A DNA stretch of 64,000 bases from Gautieria morchelliformis (lineage: Eukaryota > Basidiomycota > Agaricomycetes > Gomphales > Gomphaceae): positions 23,946-87,945 of the forward strand of contig WHVA01000475.1 of assembly GCA_015179125.1 (NCBI GenBank), written 5' to 3'. The position numbers were made by a program, and so were the translations under genes. Positions 1 to 9,913 of this stretch are shown here, piece after piece. Each line of letters starts with the position of its first letter. The stretch's first letter is position 1. Under the pieces are notes generated by a model. The model ran no database searches. It had not been told where the DNA came from and saw nothing but the letters and a program-made list of their open reading frames with translations.

Positions 1-34
1 AGAGCACCCGAGTATGAGGAATAAACGCGTCATG

Positions 35-1580
35 ACAGATAACTAAGTCAAAAGGCTTCGCTTTTGAGGTAGTCTAGAGTAAACAGTAATAGTGAACTCT
101 CAACGAAGAGTTGGAGTAAACTATCAAGATCTAAGTCCTGTAGCTATCAAACAAGACTACAATGACTTCAAGGGGTGAAACAGTTGATTCTGGATAATTG
201 ATTCATACATTCGTAGTAGATACTTATACTATACTAGTGGTAACTACTAGTGTTCGAGATAGTGAGTCGATAGGTCGAAAAACTACTTGTAACTAGAGGG
301 GTGACTAATTATAGTCATACAGTCATGGGAGTGATGGGGATAGTATCAGGGTTGTTTAAACTTTGGAATAGAGTCTTGTACCTATTAGGAGGGTGTTTGG
401 AATTACTATAATATCAGATGTTTACTAATAAAAGTGATGTTCCCATAAAACTCCATCTTTAAATAGTGATATCTTTTCTGAAACTATTCCATCATTAAAA
501 AGCAATTCTGGGAAATAGTTTTCCATGTTACATGCTAAACAATTAAAGGTCATTTAATAGAATCCATTGTATATGATTTCCTTCTGTTTATAGATATCTG
601 TTAATACTTTTGTTGGTACTCCATTTTTTAAAAACTAAACTGCAGTTCTTTCCATGTAAAATATGTAAGATACTATTGGAAATTTTTCCTCCTACAACCT
701 TCCTAATTAAGCAAACCTACCCAGGTATTCTTAGTATGTTGAATCAAATAGAAATATATTCTAGTTAACTCACCCATTCCGAGGTAACACATATGTATTT
801 CAAGGTGTCAATGCCATACATGTGTATGAAATGTTCTATCTAAGGGAGTATACCTTTTAAAATTCTTAAAGTTCTAACTCACCACAGTGTTTCATAACCT
901 ATTCATCTCTTAAAAGATGCTTTGTTTCATGATGTACAAATAAGTTTTAAAAATTCCAAAAGTTTTAAAATCCAAATTATGTTTAGAATAGACTCCAAGT
1001 ATTTAAATGATCTTAAGGAGATATTAGAGTTTGATACTTCTTATAGTTTCTGAACAACCTCCTTATACAAAGCCCCTGTCTACATGGTGTCAGGTAGTCA
1101 GCTGGTCGTGTCATGGAGCTCAATAGAAAATAGAAATTAAATCTGTCCTGCCTAGCATAAATGCTAGTCTTGGTGATGGGGCCACTGTCTCTGTGCCTCT
1201 TCTGTGGGGCAGCTGATTGAGTACACATATTAGGGATGACATTCTGAAGTCACTCCACAATGTCCGGTGCTCCTGCGCAGTCTACACTCCTCTGTGGCAT
1301 TTGGTGCCTGTGGCCTGGTGCCTGTCGACGTCATGGCCGATGCCATCAGTCGATAGGCACACTGTCTCTGATCGGCCGCACGTGGTCAACGCCCATATCC
1401 CTGTATCTTATCTAATCTGTAGATAAGATAGCTGTTCATGATGTCATGTATCTGTCATCTGTGTCGATGTCCGTCGTAAGTGTCATTCCTATTCTTTTTA
1501 GTCGTTTTTCTTTCTTTCTTTTATTAGCTTCTTTGTGTACATAGATGACTTAAAATAAAATAGTTGCGTATATCATAACA
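35..1580 (+). repeat. Dispersed ~0.95 kb repeat, copy 1 (interrupted by MITE)
   Basis: This stretch matches 5609-6552 on the same strand and 44347-45303 on the other strand. Shared landmarks are the AAAGGCTTCGCTTTTGAGG segment near the start, the text around the phrase TACAAAGCCCCTGTCTAC, and a pyrimidine-rich end finishing TATCATAACA. The copy lacks the first ~75 bp seen in the other two, so it is 5'-truncated, and a 675-bp insertion (388-1062) splits it. No long ORF is present. Length and TG/CA-like ends would suit a solo LTR, but no target duplication was found, so the class stays open. Confidence 0.75.
388..1062. mobile_element. MITE, PIF/Harbinger-like, 675 bp with TTA target duplication
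   Basis: The copy of the host repeat at 5609-6552 reads CCTATTATACAAAG where this copy reads CCTATTA-[675 bp]-TTATACAAAG. This gives an uninterrupted homologous site and a 3-bp TTA duplication (385-387 and 1063-1065). The ends are imperfect inverted repeats starting GGAGGGTGTTTGGAA on the left and GGAGGTTGTTCAGAA on the reverse of the right, with ACTATAA also shared just inside. The interior is AT-rich and has no transposase. A TTA duplication with short TIRs is typical of PIF/Harbinger MITEs. These TIRs differ from those of the Harbinger element at 13107-16613, so that transposase is probably not its partner. Confidence 0.8.
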
Positions 1581-1639
1581 AATTAAGTACAGGAGAATTA
1601 GGAGAAAACAGAGCAGAAGCGTTGATTCTTATCTCCCCT

Positions 1640-2262
1640 ACTGCACAAGTCCACCAGAAGCAGAAGACTCAGCTTTGTTCTCAGACATCTTCCCATCGGA
1701 AGCCGCTGTGGCCCGAGCTGAAGTGGCTCAGGAGCAATCCTTCGCAAAGTGGTCACTCTGTGCACAAACTAGGTGGAGGTTGTTATCCATGTGGCATTGG
1801 CATTCCTCGGGCATGAGTTTGCCATCCTTCCCAAGCATATTTGGTATCTCAGGCTTTCTCCGGCCCTTGGACATGTTGTTCCCTTTCAGCTTATCCTTGC
1901 CTTTGCCTTGGTTGTTTCCACTGGCATTGGCATTGGAATTGCCAGAAATTTGACCTTGACATCGGTCATTGTTCTGGGGGGCTCAGTTCTGGTTGAACTT
2001 GTTGGGTTTGGCCTCAGGTTTGGGGGTGGAATGGGTCTCACAAGAAACTTCACCACGATGTTCCCAATACCTTTGGGTGATTTTCTGGATGAGGTCTCAG
2101 AGGCTGTCAAGGGTTCAGGGTTTGTCAAAATGCACCATTTCATCTTTGACTCGCTTCGGCAGGGCAAGATAGGCTTGGGGATGCAAAGTCAAATCATTGT
2201 GCTGAAGCATGGATGCAAGTCTGTAAAAGTCGACAAAAACCGAGTTGCCTTGTGGCTATCCT
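1640..2262 (-). pseudogene. Ty3/gypsy gag remnant (capsid C-terminus and zinc knuckle)
   Basis: Reverse-strand translation gives a capsid-like segment containing FVDFYRLASMLQHND and LALPKRVKDEM, then a Gly/Asn/Lys-rich linker, then LGKDGKLMPEE and a CCHC knuckle (CAQSDHFAKDC). The order and spacing match the gag at 47634-48947 (LGKDRKLTPTE then CGKIGHVAHDC), so the two are related. The knuckle is C-X2-C-X4-H-X4-C but reads Cys-Ala-Gln-Ser in the first half. A TGA follows the knuckle at the same place as in the 48 kb copy. There is also an internal stop after DKP. The N-terminal half of gag is missing where copia sequence begins near 2265. Confidence 0.75.
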
Positions 2263-2264
2263 TC

Positions 2265-2535
2265 TATAATAATAACAAGACTATACGACAGGTCAACTGT
2301 AGCGTACAGGCACGATACAATATGAGAGATCAAGTAATGTCTTACCTCAGTGTTTGCACAGTTCAAACCACTGAGGAAGACTAAACACAAAAGTAGCTAC
2401 TTATAATCTTATGAGAACAATAAGACTCGCAATAAGGGGAATAAAAGAATGTCTTGCGACTGCGCAAGACCTATGACCGATAATGGCCTGATGACTAATC
2501 AGGGGCTTCAGGCGCTGCAGTTTTCAACTCCAACA
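2265..2535 (-). repeat. Ty1/copia 3' LTR (approximate inner limit)
   Basis: On the reverse strand the copia RNase H ORF ends in a TGA followed by a purine tract (GAGGGGAG) and then TGTTGGAGTTG, the expected polypurine tract and LTR start. The LTR start is therefore at 2535. The far end is not sharply visible; gypsy gag homology resumes by about 2262, which sets the limit given here. No second copy of this LTR was seen in the window, so its full length is uncertain. Confidence 0.55.
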
Positions 2536-2541
2536 CTCCCC

Positions 2542-3775
2542 TCAAACCGTTGACAGCCCAAGTTCAATGGCAAAATGCTTCACTTTCGCGGATGGTAAGG
2601 CCTTAGTCAGCATATTGGCAACCATATCGTCAGTGGGACAGTACACGAGGTGAATTGCACCCTGTTTGACAATCCACCGTATGAAGTGAAAATGTACGTC
2701 GATGTGCTTTGTACATATATGATACTGATGGTCTTTGCTAGTGCGATCGCCGATTGATTATTGGAAAACAGGGTCGTGGGAGCAAGCTGTATATCGAAGA
2801 CCTGTTTGATGGGAGAGTGAAGCCAGAGGGCTTCTTTTGCAGCATGAGTTGCCGCAACATACTTGCTTTCTGTTGTTGACAAGGATATGATACTCTGTCT
2901 TTTTGCATTCCAGGAGACCGCGCGCCATGAATCATGAACGTGTAGCCAGAAATCACATGTCTGTCATGAGCCATACTGCCGTCAGCATCAGGATATCTTG
3001 TCAAGCTGCCATCTCCGTGGCCAAACATTAACCATAGGTGAGCAGTCCCTTTTAGATACTGGAAAATTCTCTTAACAGCATTCCAATGGGTAGGCTCATA
3101 CTTTGTCTAAAAACACGACATGGATTGGACAGCAAATGCGATGTCATGCCAAGTCCCTAGTGCGGCATACATTAATGAGCCAACAGCTTCTTTAGACAGT
3201 GTGTCACACATCATAGCCCACTCGGTTGTAGTTTGAGGAGTCCAGGCCATGGACAGGAGCAGTCCATGCTGCATAGGAGTAGACGTGGGCTTCAGCTCAT
3301 TGAAATTGAACTGGCGAAGGATGGAAACAATGTAGGATTGTTGGGAGAGGCGAGTGGTATGCTGCTCTCGATTGCGTCATATTTCTATGCCCAACAACCA
3401 ATGCAATTCGCCCAGGTTCGTTATTTCAACGTGATCAGATATGTTCTTCTTGAAACTACTGGTCAGGTTAGCTGACAATGCGCCAATGGTGCAATCATTG
3501 ATGTGAACCAGCACAACGGTCAATTCATGACCATTCTGGCAAAAGAAAAATGCCTGGTCAACATCACATCTTGTGAATTTGAGATGGTGCATCATGATAT
3601 CTACGAGTTTGTGATACCATTGTCTCCCTGACTGTCTGAGTCCATACAGTGTCTTTTTCAGGTGGCACACTTCCTGAGGAGTTGGGAGTGTGATAGCCAG
3701 GGGGCTGCGCCATATAGACAGTTTCCTCATCAGTGTGTTCACCATTCAAATACGTGCCTTTGATATCTTTGGCCG
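2542..3775 (-). pseudogene. Ty1/copia pol remnant: reverse transcriptase and RNase H
   Basis: Reverse-strand fragments read in order as copia pol. First is a reverse transcriptase part, with NGEHTDEETVYMAQPPGY at its start, CHLKKTLYGLRQSGRQWY, then VLVHINDCTIG where the family has a YVDD box, and LGELHWLLGIEI. Then comes the RNase H part, with MSTTESKYVAATHAAKEALW and a C-terminus MLTKALPSAKVKHFAIEL. The catalytic YVDD is replaced by HIND. Many stops and frameshifts separate the pieces between about 3030 and 3380. Gag, protease, integrase and the 5' LTR are absent beyond 3775, so only the 3' half survives. Not functional. Confidence 0.85.
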
Positions 3776-5608
3776 AAATGACAAGGATGAGATATTATCC
3801 CACAGGTGGATAAACTTGAAGGACCTGTAATTCCAGGTCCTATGGACCCTAGGTGACGTGATGTGGGAGCCCATGTCAGCATGCAAGGACCTAGAAGCTC
3901 TAGATCACTACCTAGAGCTTTGGGGTGTGACTAAACCATGTGACCTGCCCAAAAGACATCAGGTCATGTAGGTCACATGTTCCGCACGTGATATGCCAGG
4001 CCATGCCAACTGCAGCATGGTTAAATTTTCACCTCAGATCTTTCCGAGGCGCATCACTTCTTAAGAAGCAACCATGATCATCCCCATCATCTTCTAATGA
4101 AGGTGATGCAACCCAAAGACAGGATCGATGTCAATTGCTCAACATCCACAACAACATCAACAGTGCCCAGGTAAGGGGCCACCGCCATCCTCAGCACTCC
4201 TACGACCACAGAGGAGTGTGTCATGACCCATTTATTCTTGTATTAAGTTACCCCCATTTTCCCTTTTCATCCCTCCATTTCTATGTCCGCCCCGATCACC
4301 CTTCACCGAATTCGCCGAATGACCATTTGCTACTCGCATCATTTGCCAGTAGGCACACCATCAAACCCGATCAACATCCTCTAACCGGTGTGATGGTTCA
4401 TCACTGGCCCTTCCCAATTCAACCCCCTTTGTGTTCCTATGACCGGGATGCATTCGCAGGACATCCTACCTGTAGGTCATGTGGGATCAACCCAGCAGAC
4501 CAAGAGTCCCTGCAGGGTAACATGTATGCAGGTCTGAAGGTGTGTTTTATTACATAGGTACCTTTGTCCTCTTTCCTCCCCAATGTTTCATGTTCGCACT
4601 CCTCCTTAGTTCTATTGTATATGTGTTTCATCTATTTGTATCCTGACTGCGCACCCCTATGCAACCCTGACTCACGACAGCCTCTTTCCTATTCGCTGAT
4701 ATCATATGAGCATTTGGTATAAGTAGTTTACATTCACATGTATATTCTGCAGTTCAATTATCATACGTCTATCTTGTGCAAAACTTGACCTCACTGTGAC
4801 TATCATCTTAAGCCATCTTCCATAGACTATTATCTTAGACCAGGGGAGGACTTGAGCACCACTGGTGAGTTTCCATACTTCACCTTCACTACTTTAGTCT
4901 TCAAACCATTGTCAGTGCTGTCGGCGAAGGGCTCCAAAGGAGTACCTTCGCCGGCAAAAGGATTGTTACTACTAGACAACCTTTTGGTGAGACCTTGTAT
5001 GTTACATTGTCAAGTATCATGGGCTATTTCGCTTCGACTGTAGACAGGGTGAGCTCCATTCGAGTAGCCCCCTTACCTCATAAACCTTTATTGGCTTGAC
5101 ATTGTTCACCAAACTACACACCTCATTGCACAAGCTGTTTGGACATTTGCTGTGTTCACTAATACACAATATTAACACCTAAAATCCAATCTTGACAGAG
5201 TGCTGGGAAATAGTGGGGTGGAAAGATGGCCTGGCCATCGTCCATCCCAAAGGGTGCAACAATTTCTCCACCTTTGCGGACCAACTGAAGGCTGCCACCA
5301 ACGCAAACCAAGTAGTGTTGGTAGAGGAACATGTCGGCAATGCCATAATTAGGGTGTGGCCATCATGGGTCAAAAAGGTTGAACACCACACAACAAGAGA
5401 TGCTCATGCCAAATGCCATGACATGAAGTGTGAAATAGCGGCCTTGAAGGAAGGCATCAGGGCCCTCGATGTTGGAGCTGCGGGTACTGTGTTTTATGAT
5501 TAAAATATTAGTGGTGCCTTTAGCAAACAATCTCTATTGCTCAGCAGTTGGGCCCGCTATATTCGTCCCTCTCCTGTGTGCTGATTAAGCCTCTCGAGAC
5601 GCATCCGG
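3776..5608. other. Region without a recognised gene; possible decayed retroelement DNA
   Basis: No convincing gene was read here. A reading frame open from 5192 to 5503 (+) would encode about 103 residues (segments WKDGLAIVHPKGCNNFS and VGNAIIRVWPSWVKKVEHH). It opens with TTG rather than ATG and directly follows a TTGACAG that could be a splice acceptor, so it may be an exon or gag scrap. A TGTCATGACCC string at about 4219 resembles an LTR start, but no matching end, second copy or target duplication was found. Confidence 0.3.
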
Positions 5609-6552
5609 CACTGATGGATGGAAGTCACGTGACCGTGTCAATGAGAAAATGGTGTCGATCTAAGGGATAACTAAGTCAAAAGGCTTCGCTTTTGAGGTAG
5701 TCTAGAGTAAACAGTAATAGTGAACTCTCAGCGAAGAATTGGAGTAAACTATCGAGATATAAGTTCTGTAGCTATCAAACAAGACTACAGTGACTTCAAG
5801 GGGTGAAACAGTTGATTCTGGATGATTTATTCATACATTCGTAGTAGCTACTTATACTATACTAGTGGTAACTACTAGTGTTCAAGATAGTGAGTCGATG
5901 GGTCGAAAAACTACTTGTAACTAGAGGGGTGACTAATTATAGTCATAAAATCATGGGAGTGAGGGGGATAGTATCAGGTTGTTTAAGCTTTGGAATAGAG
6001 TCTTGTACCTATTATACAAAGCCCCTGTCTACATGGTGTCAAGATAGTAGTCAGCTGGTCGTGTCATGGAGTCCAATAGAAAATAGAAATTAAATCTGTC
6101 CTGCCTAGCATTTATGCTAGGCTTGGTGATGGGGCCGCTGTCTCTGTGCCTCTTCTGTGGGGCAGCTAATTGAGTACACATATTATGGATGACATTCTGA
6201 AGTCACTCCACAATGTCCGGTGCTCCTGCGCAGTCTGCATTCCTCTGCGGCATTTGGTGCCCGCACCTCCTCGGTGCCTGTGGCCTGGCACCTGTCAACA
6301 TCATGGCTGATGCCATCAGTCGATAGGCGTGCTGTCTCTGATCAACCCCACATGGTCGATGCCCGTATCCCTGTATCTTATCTAATCTGTAGATAAGATA
6401 GCCGTTCGTAATGTCGTGTATCCGTCGTCTGTGTTGATGTTCATCGTAAATGTCATTCCTATTCTTTTTTTGGTCATTTTTCTTTCTTTCTTTTATTAGC
6501 CTCTTTGTATACATAGATGACTTAGAATAAAATAATTGTGTATATCATAACA
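5609..6552 (+). repeat. Dispersed ~0.95 kb repeat, copy 2 (uninterrupted)
   Basis: This is the most complete forward copy. It begins CACTGATGGATGG, followed by CACGTGACCGTGTC, and ends TATCATAACA. It shares nearly its whole length with copy 1 (35-1580, minus the MITE) and with the inverted copy 3 (44347-45303, which starts CACTGATGAATG on the reverse strand). At 6012-6014 it preserves the TTA that copy 1 shows duplicated around the MITE. No coding potential of note. Confidence 0.8.
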
Positions 6553-6941
6553 CTGCGGGCAGGTGACCGTGTGCATATGATGCAACACGTGACAGCTGCT
6601 CATTGTATTTGCTCGCCGGGTATATGCGGGTGGAACAGCTATTATTGCCATTGTTCTTTCCATTTCTTTGTTGTCCCCTTTAGTTTAGAACAATAGTCTC
6701 TTAGAGTATAAGTAGAACACCATTATATTGCTCTCCTAAGTCATTTGGCTATGCTCTTGCATTCAAACACTGAGGTGAGACAAAATACTTAGTATCTATT
6801 TCTCTTAAATGTACCATAGATTGTCATCACAGATGAATATACATAGTCATTTGGCTATGCTCTCGTGTTCAAACAATGAGATTGTCATCACAGTTTATAT
6901 AGATCATATAATCTTACACTCGATAGCACACTCGACGCCAA
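6553..6941. other. Non-coding stretch with a duplicated 36-bp motif
   Basis: A motif starting AGTCATTTGGCTATGCTC occurs at about 6739-6774 and 6845-6880 with a few mismatches. The string ATTGTCATCACAG also occurs twice nearby. A TATAAGTAGAAC string lies just upstream, at about 6708. This could be the decayed 5' LTR or leader of the gag-like element that follows, but no match to the LTR at 9598-9825 was seen. Confidence 0.35.
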
Positions 6942-8628
6942 GTGCGCCAAGATGTGGGACCTGGGGAGACAACTCCAGGCCCTGCAATGAAAAGTTGCAA
7001 CCACAAAGCAAGCACAAACATAGTCAGCCCTGCACCCCATAGCAGGGCCATCGTCCCACATGACAGCCCCGTTGCTGTCACATGCATCACCAGGGCTGGT
7101 GACCCAGATTGCTGCCATGGACCCCACCACCTCCCAGCCAAGGCCAGGCCTCATAGCCCAGATGGCCAGCCTGCCCAGCCCATTGTTCACAGGCCCAAAC
7201 AAGCTGCTGGCATCAGTGGATGACATGCCCAATGGCTTTTATTCTGATGACTCAGATCTGAAGAACTACGATCCAGGTCATTCCTGGCACATGTCCAAGA
7301 AAAGGCATGCCTGAGGTCACAATATACTCGTGACCTACAACCCCATTGGTAACATATGCAAACACATCACCAGCGAGTACCTCACCCAGTCACCGAGCCA
7401 CACAGTTGACAACCTGGTACTGGCACAGGCTCTGGCCACTGCTCAGGCGGAATACATCACAGGAGAGACAGTTCCCAACTCTCTACCAGGGGAAGGGGAG
7501 CTCATGCCCCTCGGAGACCTGCCACTCTGTGACAGGCTGCTTGCTGCAGCCCATGGGCAAAAGGACCCAGCAACACGCCAAGTCACTGGAGGCATATAAA
7601 AATTTTCTAGTCTGAAAAACTGTTCACAAAACTGTAAAGATATTCCAATTTTTTTTTAAGTGTTTTTAATGTAAAAAAAAACTTTAACAAAATTTTGTGT
7701 TTTTGTTTAGCAAGAAAATTGTAAAAAAAGTTGAAAGATTTTTGCAGGGTTTTTTATGTCTTTTTATAAGTTTCTTTGAAAACACAAAGAAACCCATAAA
7801 AAACCCTGAAAAAAACTTTGAATTTTTTCTTGGTCAACAAATTCTAATAAAAACACAAAATTTTATTATAGTTTTTTTTACATAAAAAACACTAAAAACA
7901 TTTGGAAAATCTTTACAGTTTTTTTAACTTTTTCAAACAAGAAAACTTTTATATGCCTGCAGTGAGTGGTTCAACCTCTGTGACATGAAAGAGCAGAGGT
8001 TCCAGGACCTACTGAAGCAGGTGAAAGAGACGCCATCAGGGTCCTGCTTGCACGGCATGGTCACCATGCTCAGGTGCACCCAGGACAATGCCTGGGCCAG
8101 CAGCCACAGAGTGGGCTACTTCCTCATCAGCGAAGGCACTGCCGATGATATCTGGGATGTGCTCCAGGGTTGGCTCCGCAATCCTGAAGGAATCCTGCCT
8201 GCCATCCACAAGGAACCGGATGGCAGTCTTAACATCCATGACGTGGACATATGGATGTGGCTGGGGGCAGTTGCCCCTGGAAACACCAAACCCCCCTCGC
8301 CGCTCAGGACATGCCTATGTGACCTTTTCTATGTCACAGACCAGTGGCGGAATCTCATTTCAGTCAGCAAATCCATTTCACCATGGGCAATACCATGAGG
8401 GCATTGATCACCGGGGTGTTCCTGATCCAAGGTTGGGCTACCCAAGACATTCCTCTCAAGGAAGTCACCCAGTGGTTAGCCAGACATGGTGGCATAACCC
8501 ATGAGAGTGCCACATGAGTCGAAGGATTCATCCAGTGTGACCTCACTTGGGCCACATTCAATGCCCCTGCCCAGTTAGGGCAGGAGAGACTGCAGCAGGC
8601 AGCTCTGTGGGACCATGAGAGGGCCACC
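6942..8628 (+). pseudogene. Decayed gag-like gene of a non-autonomous LTR element
   Basis: Forward-strand coding survives in blocks. One is 7060-7599 with an in-frame TGA at 7312-7314 (MPNGFYSDDSDLKNYDPG, then HTVDNLVLAQALATAQAEYI). The next is 7985-8398 (MKEQRFQDLLKQVKE, PEGILPAIHKEPDGSLNIHD). The last is about 8380-8628 (MRALITGVFLIQGWATQD). A 381-bp MITE interrupts the ORF at 7584; dropping it with one AGT makes the downstream frame continuous across the site (…QQHAK-WFNLCDMKEQ). The product is not recognised. Position before a polypurine tract and LTR (9598) and the helical, retro-gag-like style suggest gag, but there is no zinc knuckle, protease or RT. An old gypsy LTR cuts it at 8629. 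Confidence 0.5.
7584..7964. mobile_element. CACTG-type (CACTA superfamily-like) MITE, 381 bp
   Basis: The element starts CACTGGAGGCATATAAAA and ends in the inverted counterpart TTTTATATGCCTGCAGTG. The inverted repeat extends about 55 bp inward (ACTGTAAAGAT is shared by both arms). It is flanked by AGT at 7581-7583 and 7965-7967. CACTR…YAGTG ends with a 3-bp duplication are the signature of CACTA/EnSpm elements. The interior is extremely A/T-rich with long T and A runs, so the whole element can fold on itself. It lies inside a reading frame that continues when the element and one AGT are removed. The AT-rich ORF within it is not a gene. Confidence 0.8.
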
Positions 8629-9250
8629 TGTTATGACCATACTATTCCAACTTCCAACACTCAGTTCTGCCTCATTTCCAACATTCTGATACTTTCAATA
8701 GTCCCGCCCCTTGTTATATCCTTTCCCCATTCAACTCTACTACTCAAACCCTCCGGACTCGACTCGCAGCACAGCAAGACCATATGTCCAACCCCTGTGG
8801 ATTCCTGTTGTTCCATCATGCCAAATATGCTTTTCATCTCCTTGTTCTTTTGCCCATTGTTCTTGACTCTACCCTGCACCCCCCTTGTAGTTCTTTGTTC
8901 CTGATTAGTTACTTACCCCATATATCTTATCCGACTTCCACTTTTCTCAGAACATGCTTAGTAGGACAACATTACATGTTGCCCCAGCTTTTTGTATAAA
9001 ACCCTTGTATGCTCTCAATTCTAAAATCAGAAAATCACCTTCGATACCTGATTCCCTTTGCTCTATCTCCTGTCCTTAGCACAGTGAGTGTTGCAAGATC
9101 TCAGTCCCTCTGCTTCTTGACCTCTGCCTCTCCGACTTTCCACCTTCTGCCTTCCAACTTAGTTTCCAACCTTTGACTTACCTCAATATTTTCTGACTTT
9201 CACCTTCTGATCTGAAATACTTAGGATGATAGTTCATTGGGGGCACAACA
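8629..9250 (+). repeat. Old copy of the 47-kb gypsy LTR (622 bp)
   Basis: It begins TGTTATGACC and ends GGGCACAACA, and aligns along its length with the LTR at 46943-47541 (TGTTACGAC…GGGGCGCAACA). Shared landmarks are CTACCCTGCACCCCCCTTG, TTTTTGTATAAAACCC (TATA box) and GAAATACTTAGGA. Most TTCCG and CCG sites of the 47-kb copy read TTCCA or CTG here, pointing to decay at CpG. The bases after it (TATAAGTTGAAGCCGCTGTCC to about 9310) match the 47-kb leader, so this was a 5' LTR plus leader, not a solo LTR. Confidence 0.85.
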
Positions 9251-9317
9251 TATAAGTTGAAGCCGCTGTCCTTTCCAGTTCCAACTCCCAGGATTCACAA
9301 TACATAATGCCACCACA

Positions 9318-9569
9318 ATGTCTGCTACAGCCTCAAGGGCCACTCGGATGCAGCTAGACCACAAGCTAGCTGTTACATGGTGCCCTTCTCCAGAGAACAA
9401 CCCCATCACAGACGTGGTGTTCCGGCAGGAGATGGGCATTGAATCATTACTTGATGCCCCTGCCAATGGCTTGGGTCTCCCAACAGACCCCTATGAGCTG
9501 CCTGCTTACAAGGACATAAACATGTCAGATGCAGGCACTGATGAGCTCACCAGGGATCTTTATGAGTGA
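9318..9569 (+). pseudogene. C-terminal piece of the same gag-like gene
   Basis: The 83-residue frame starts MSATASRATRMQLDHKLA and ends MSDAGTDELTRDLYE. It resumes after the gypsy LTR/leader and stops only ~30 bp before a purine tract (AGAGGGGGAGGG) and the LTR at 9598. If it belongs to the gene at 6942-8628, that gene ran straight to the polypurine tract with no room for pol. Function unknown. The ATG sits at the junction with the gypsy leader, so the apparent start is probably not original. Confidence 0.4.
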
Positions 9570-9597
9570 TACCTGAGTTGTTCATAGAGGGGGAGGG

Positions 9598-9825
9598 TGT
9601 AAATACCCTATTTACCCACATTAACCCTAAGGCAATGCACGCTACCATTAGATAATGCCCATGGATCCTTATGGATCCACTGTATAGTTCTTGTGTGGGA
9701 ACCACACAACAGTCCCCATCTTACACTTTACCTTACACTGTCACTACATACCACATGGAATACAACATATTGGTCAAGTTCCGCTTGCCCTTGTGATACA
9801 AGGTACTAAGATTGTGTATCTTACA
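9598..9825 (+). repeat. LTR of element family A (228 bp)
   Basis: It starts TGTAAATACCC directly after a purine tract (9586-9597) and ends ATCTTACA. It aligns with 54621-54835 (TGTAAATAACCC … CATCCTTTACA); both share CACTGTATAGTT, GTGGGAACC, TTGGTCAAGTTC and CCCTTGTGATACAAGGT. This copy is the 3' LTR of the gag-like element upstream. The Helitron terminal region begins almost immediately after it. Confidence 0.8.
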
Positions 9826-9867
9826 GGAAACTCATCTGCCACAGGCATATGCTTCAGAGCTACAAGC

Positions 9868-9892
9868 CTCGCCTGCGCTTCGCTTCGGCGAG
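9868..9892 (-). other. Helitron 3'-terminal hairpin
   Basis: CTCGCC (9868-9873) and GGCGAG (9887-9892) form a 6-bp GC stem with a 13-nt loop rich in GCTTC. On the element's own strand it lies about 20 nt past the RepHel stop codon and is followed by GCTTGTAG. Helitrons characteristically carry a short GC-rich hairpin within roughly 10-15 nt of their 3' end, so the true end is expected within about 9850-9867. Confidence 0.55.
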
Positions 9893-9913
9893 TCTTTAGC
9901 GGATGTGGGAGAG

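Noticed and set aside
4219-4840. Possible LTR starting TGTCATGACCC
   Set aside because: No matching end, no second copy in the window, no polypurine tract and no target duplication were found.
7697-7885. 62-codon ORF rich in Phe/Lys/Ile
   Set aside because: It is inside the A/T-only interior of the MITE; composition explains the open frame.
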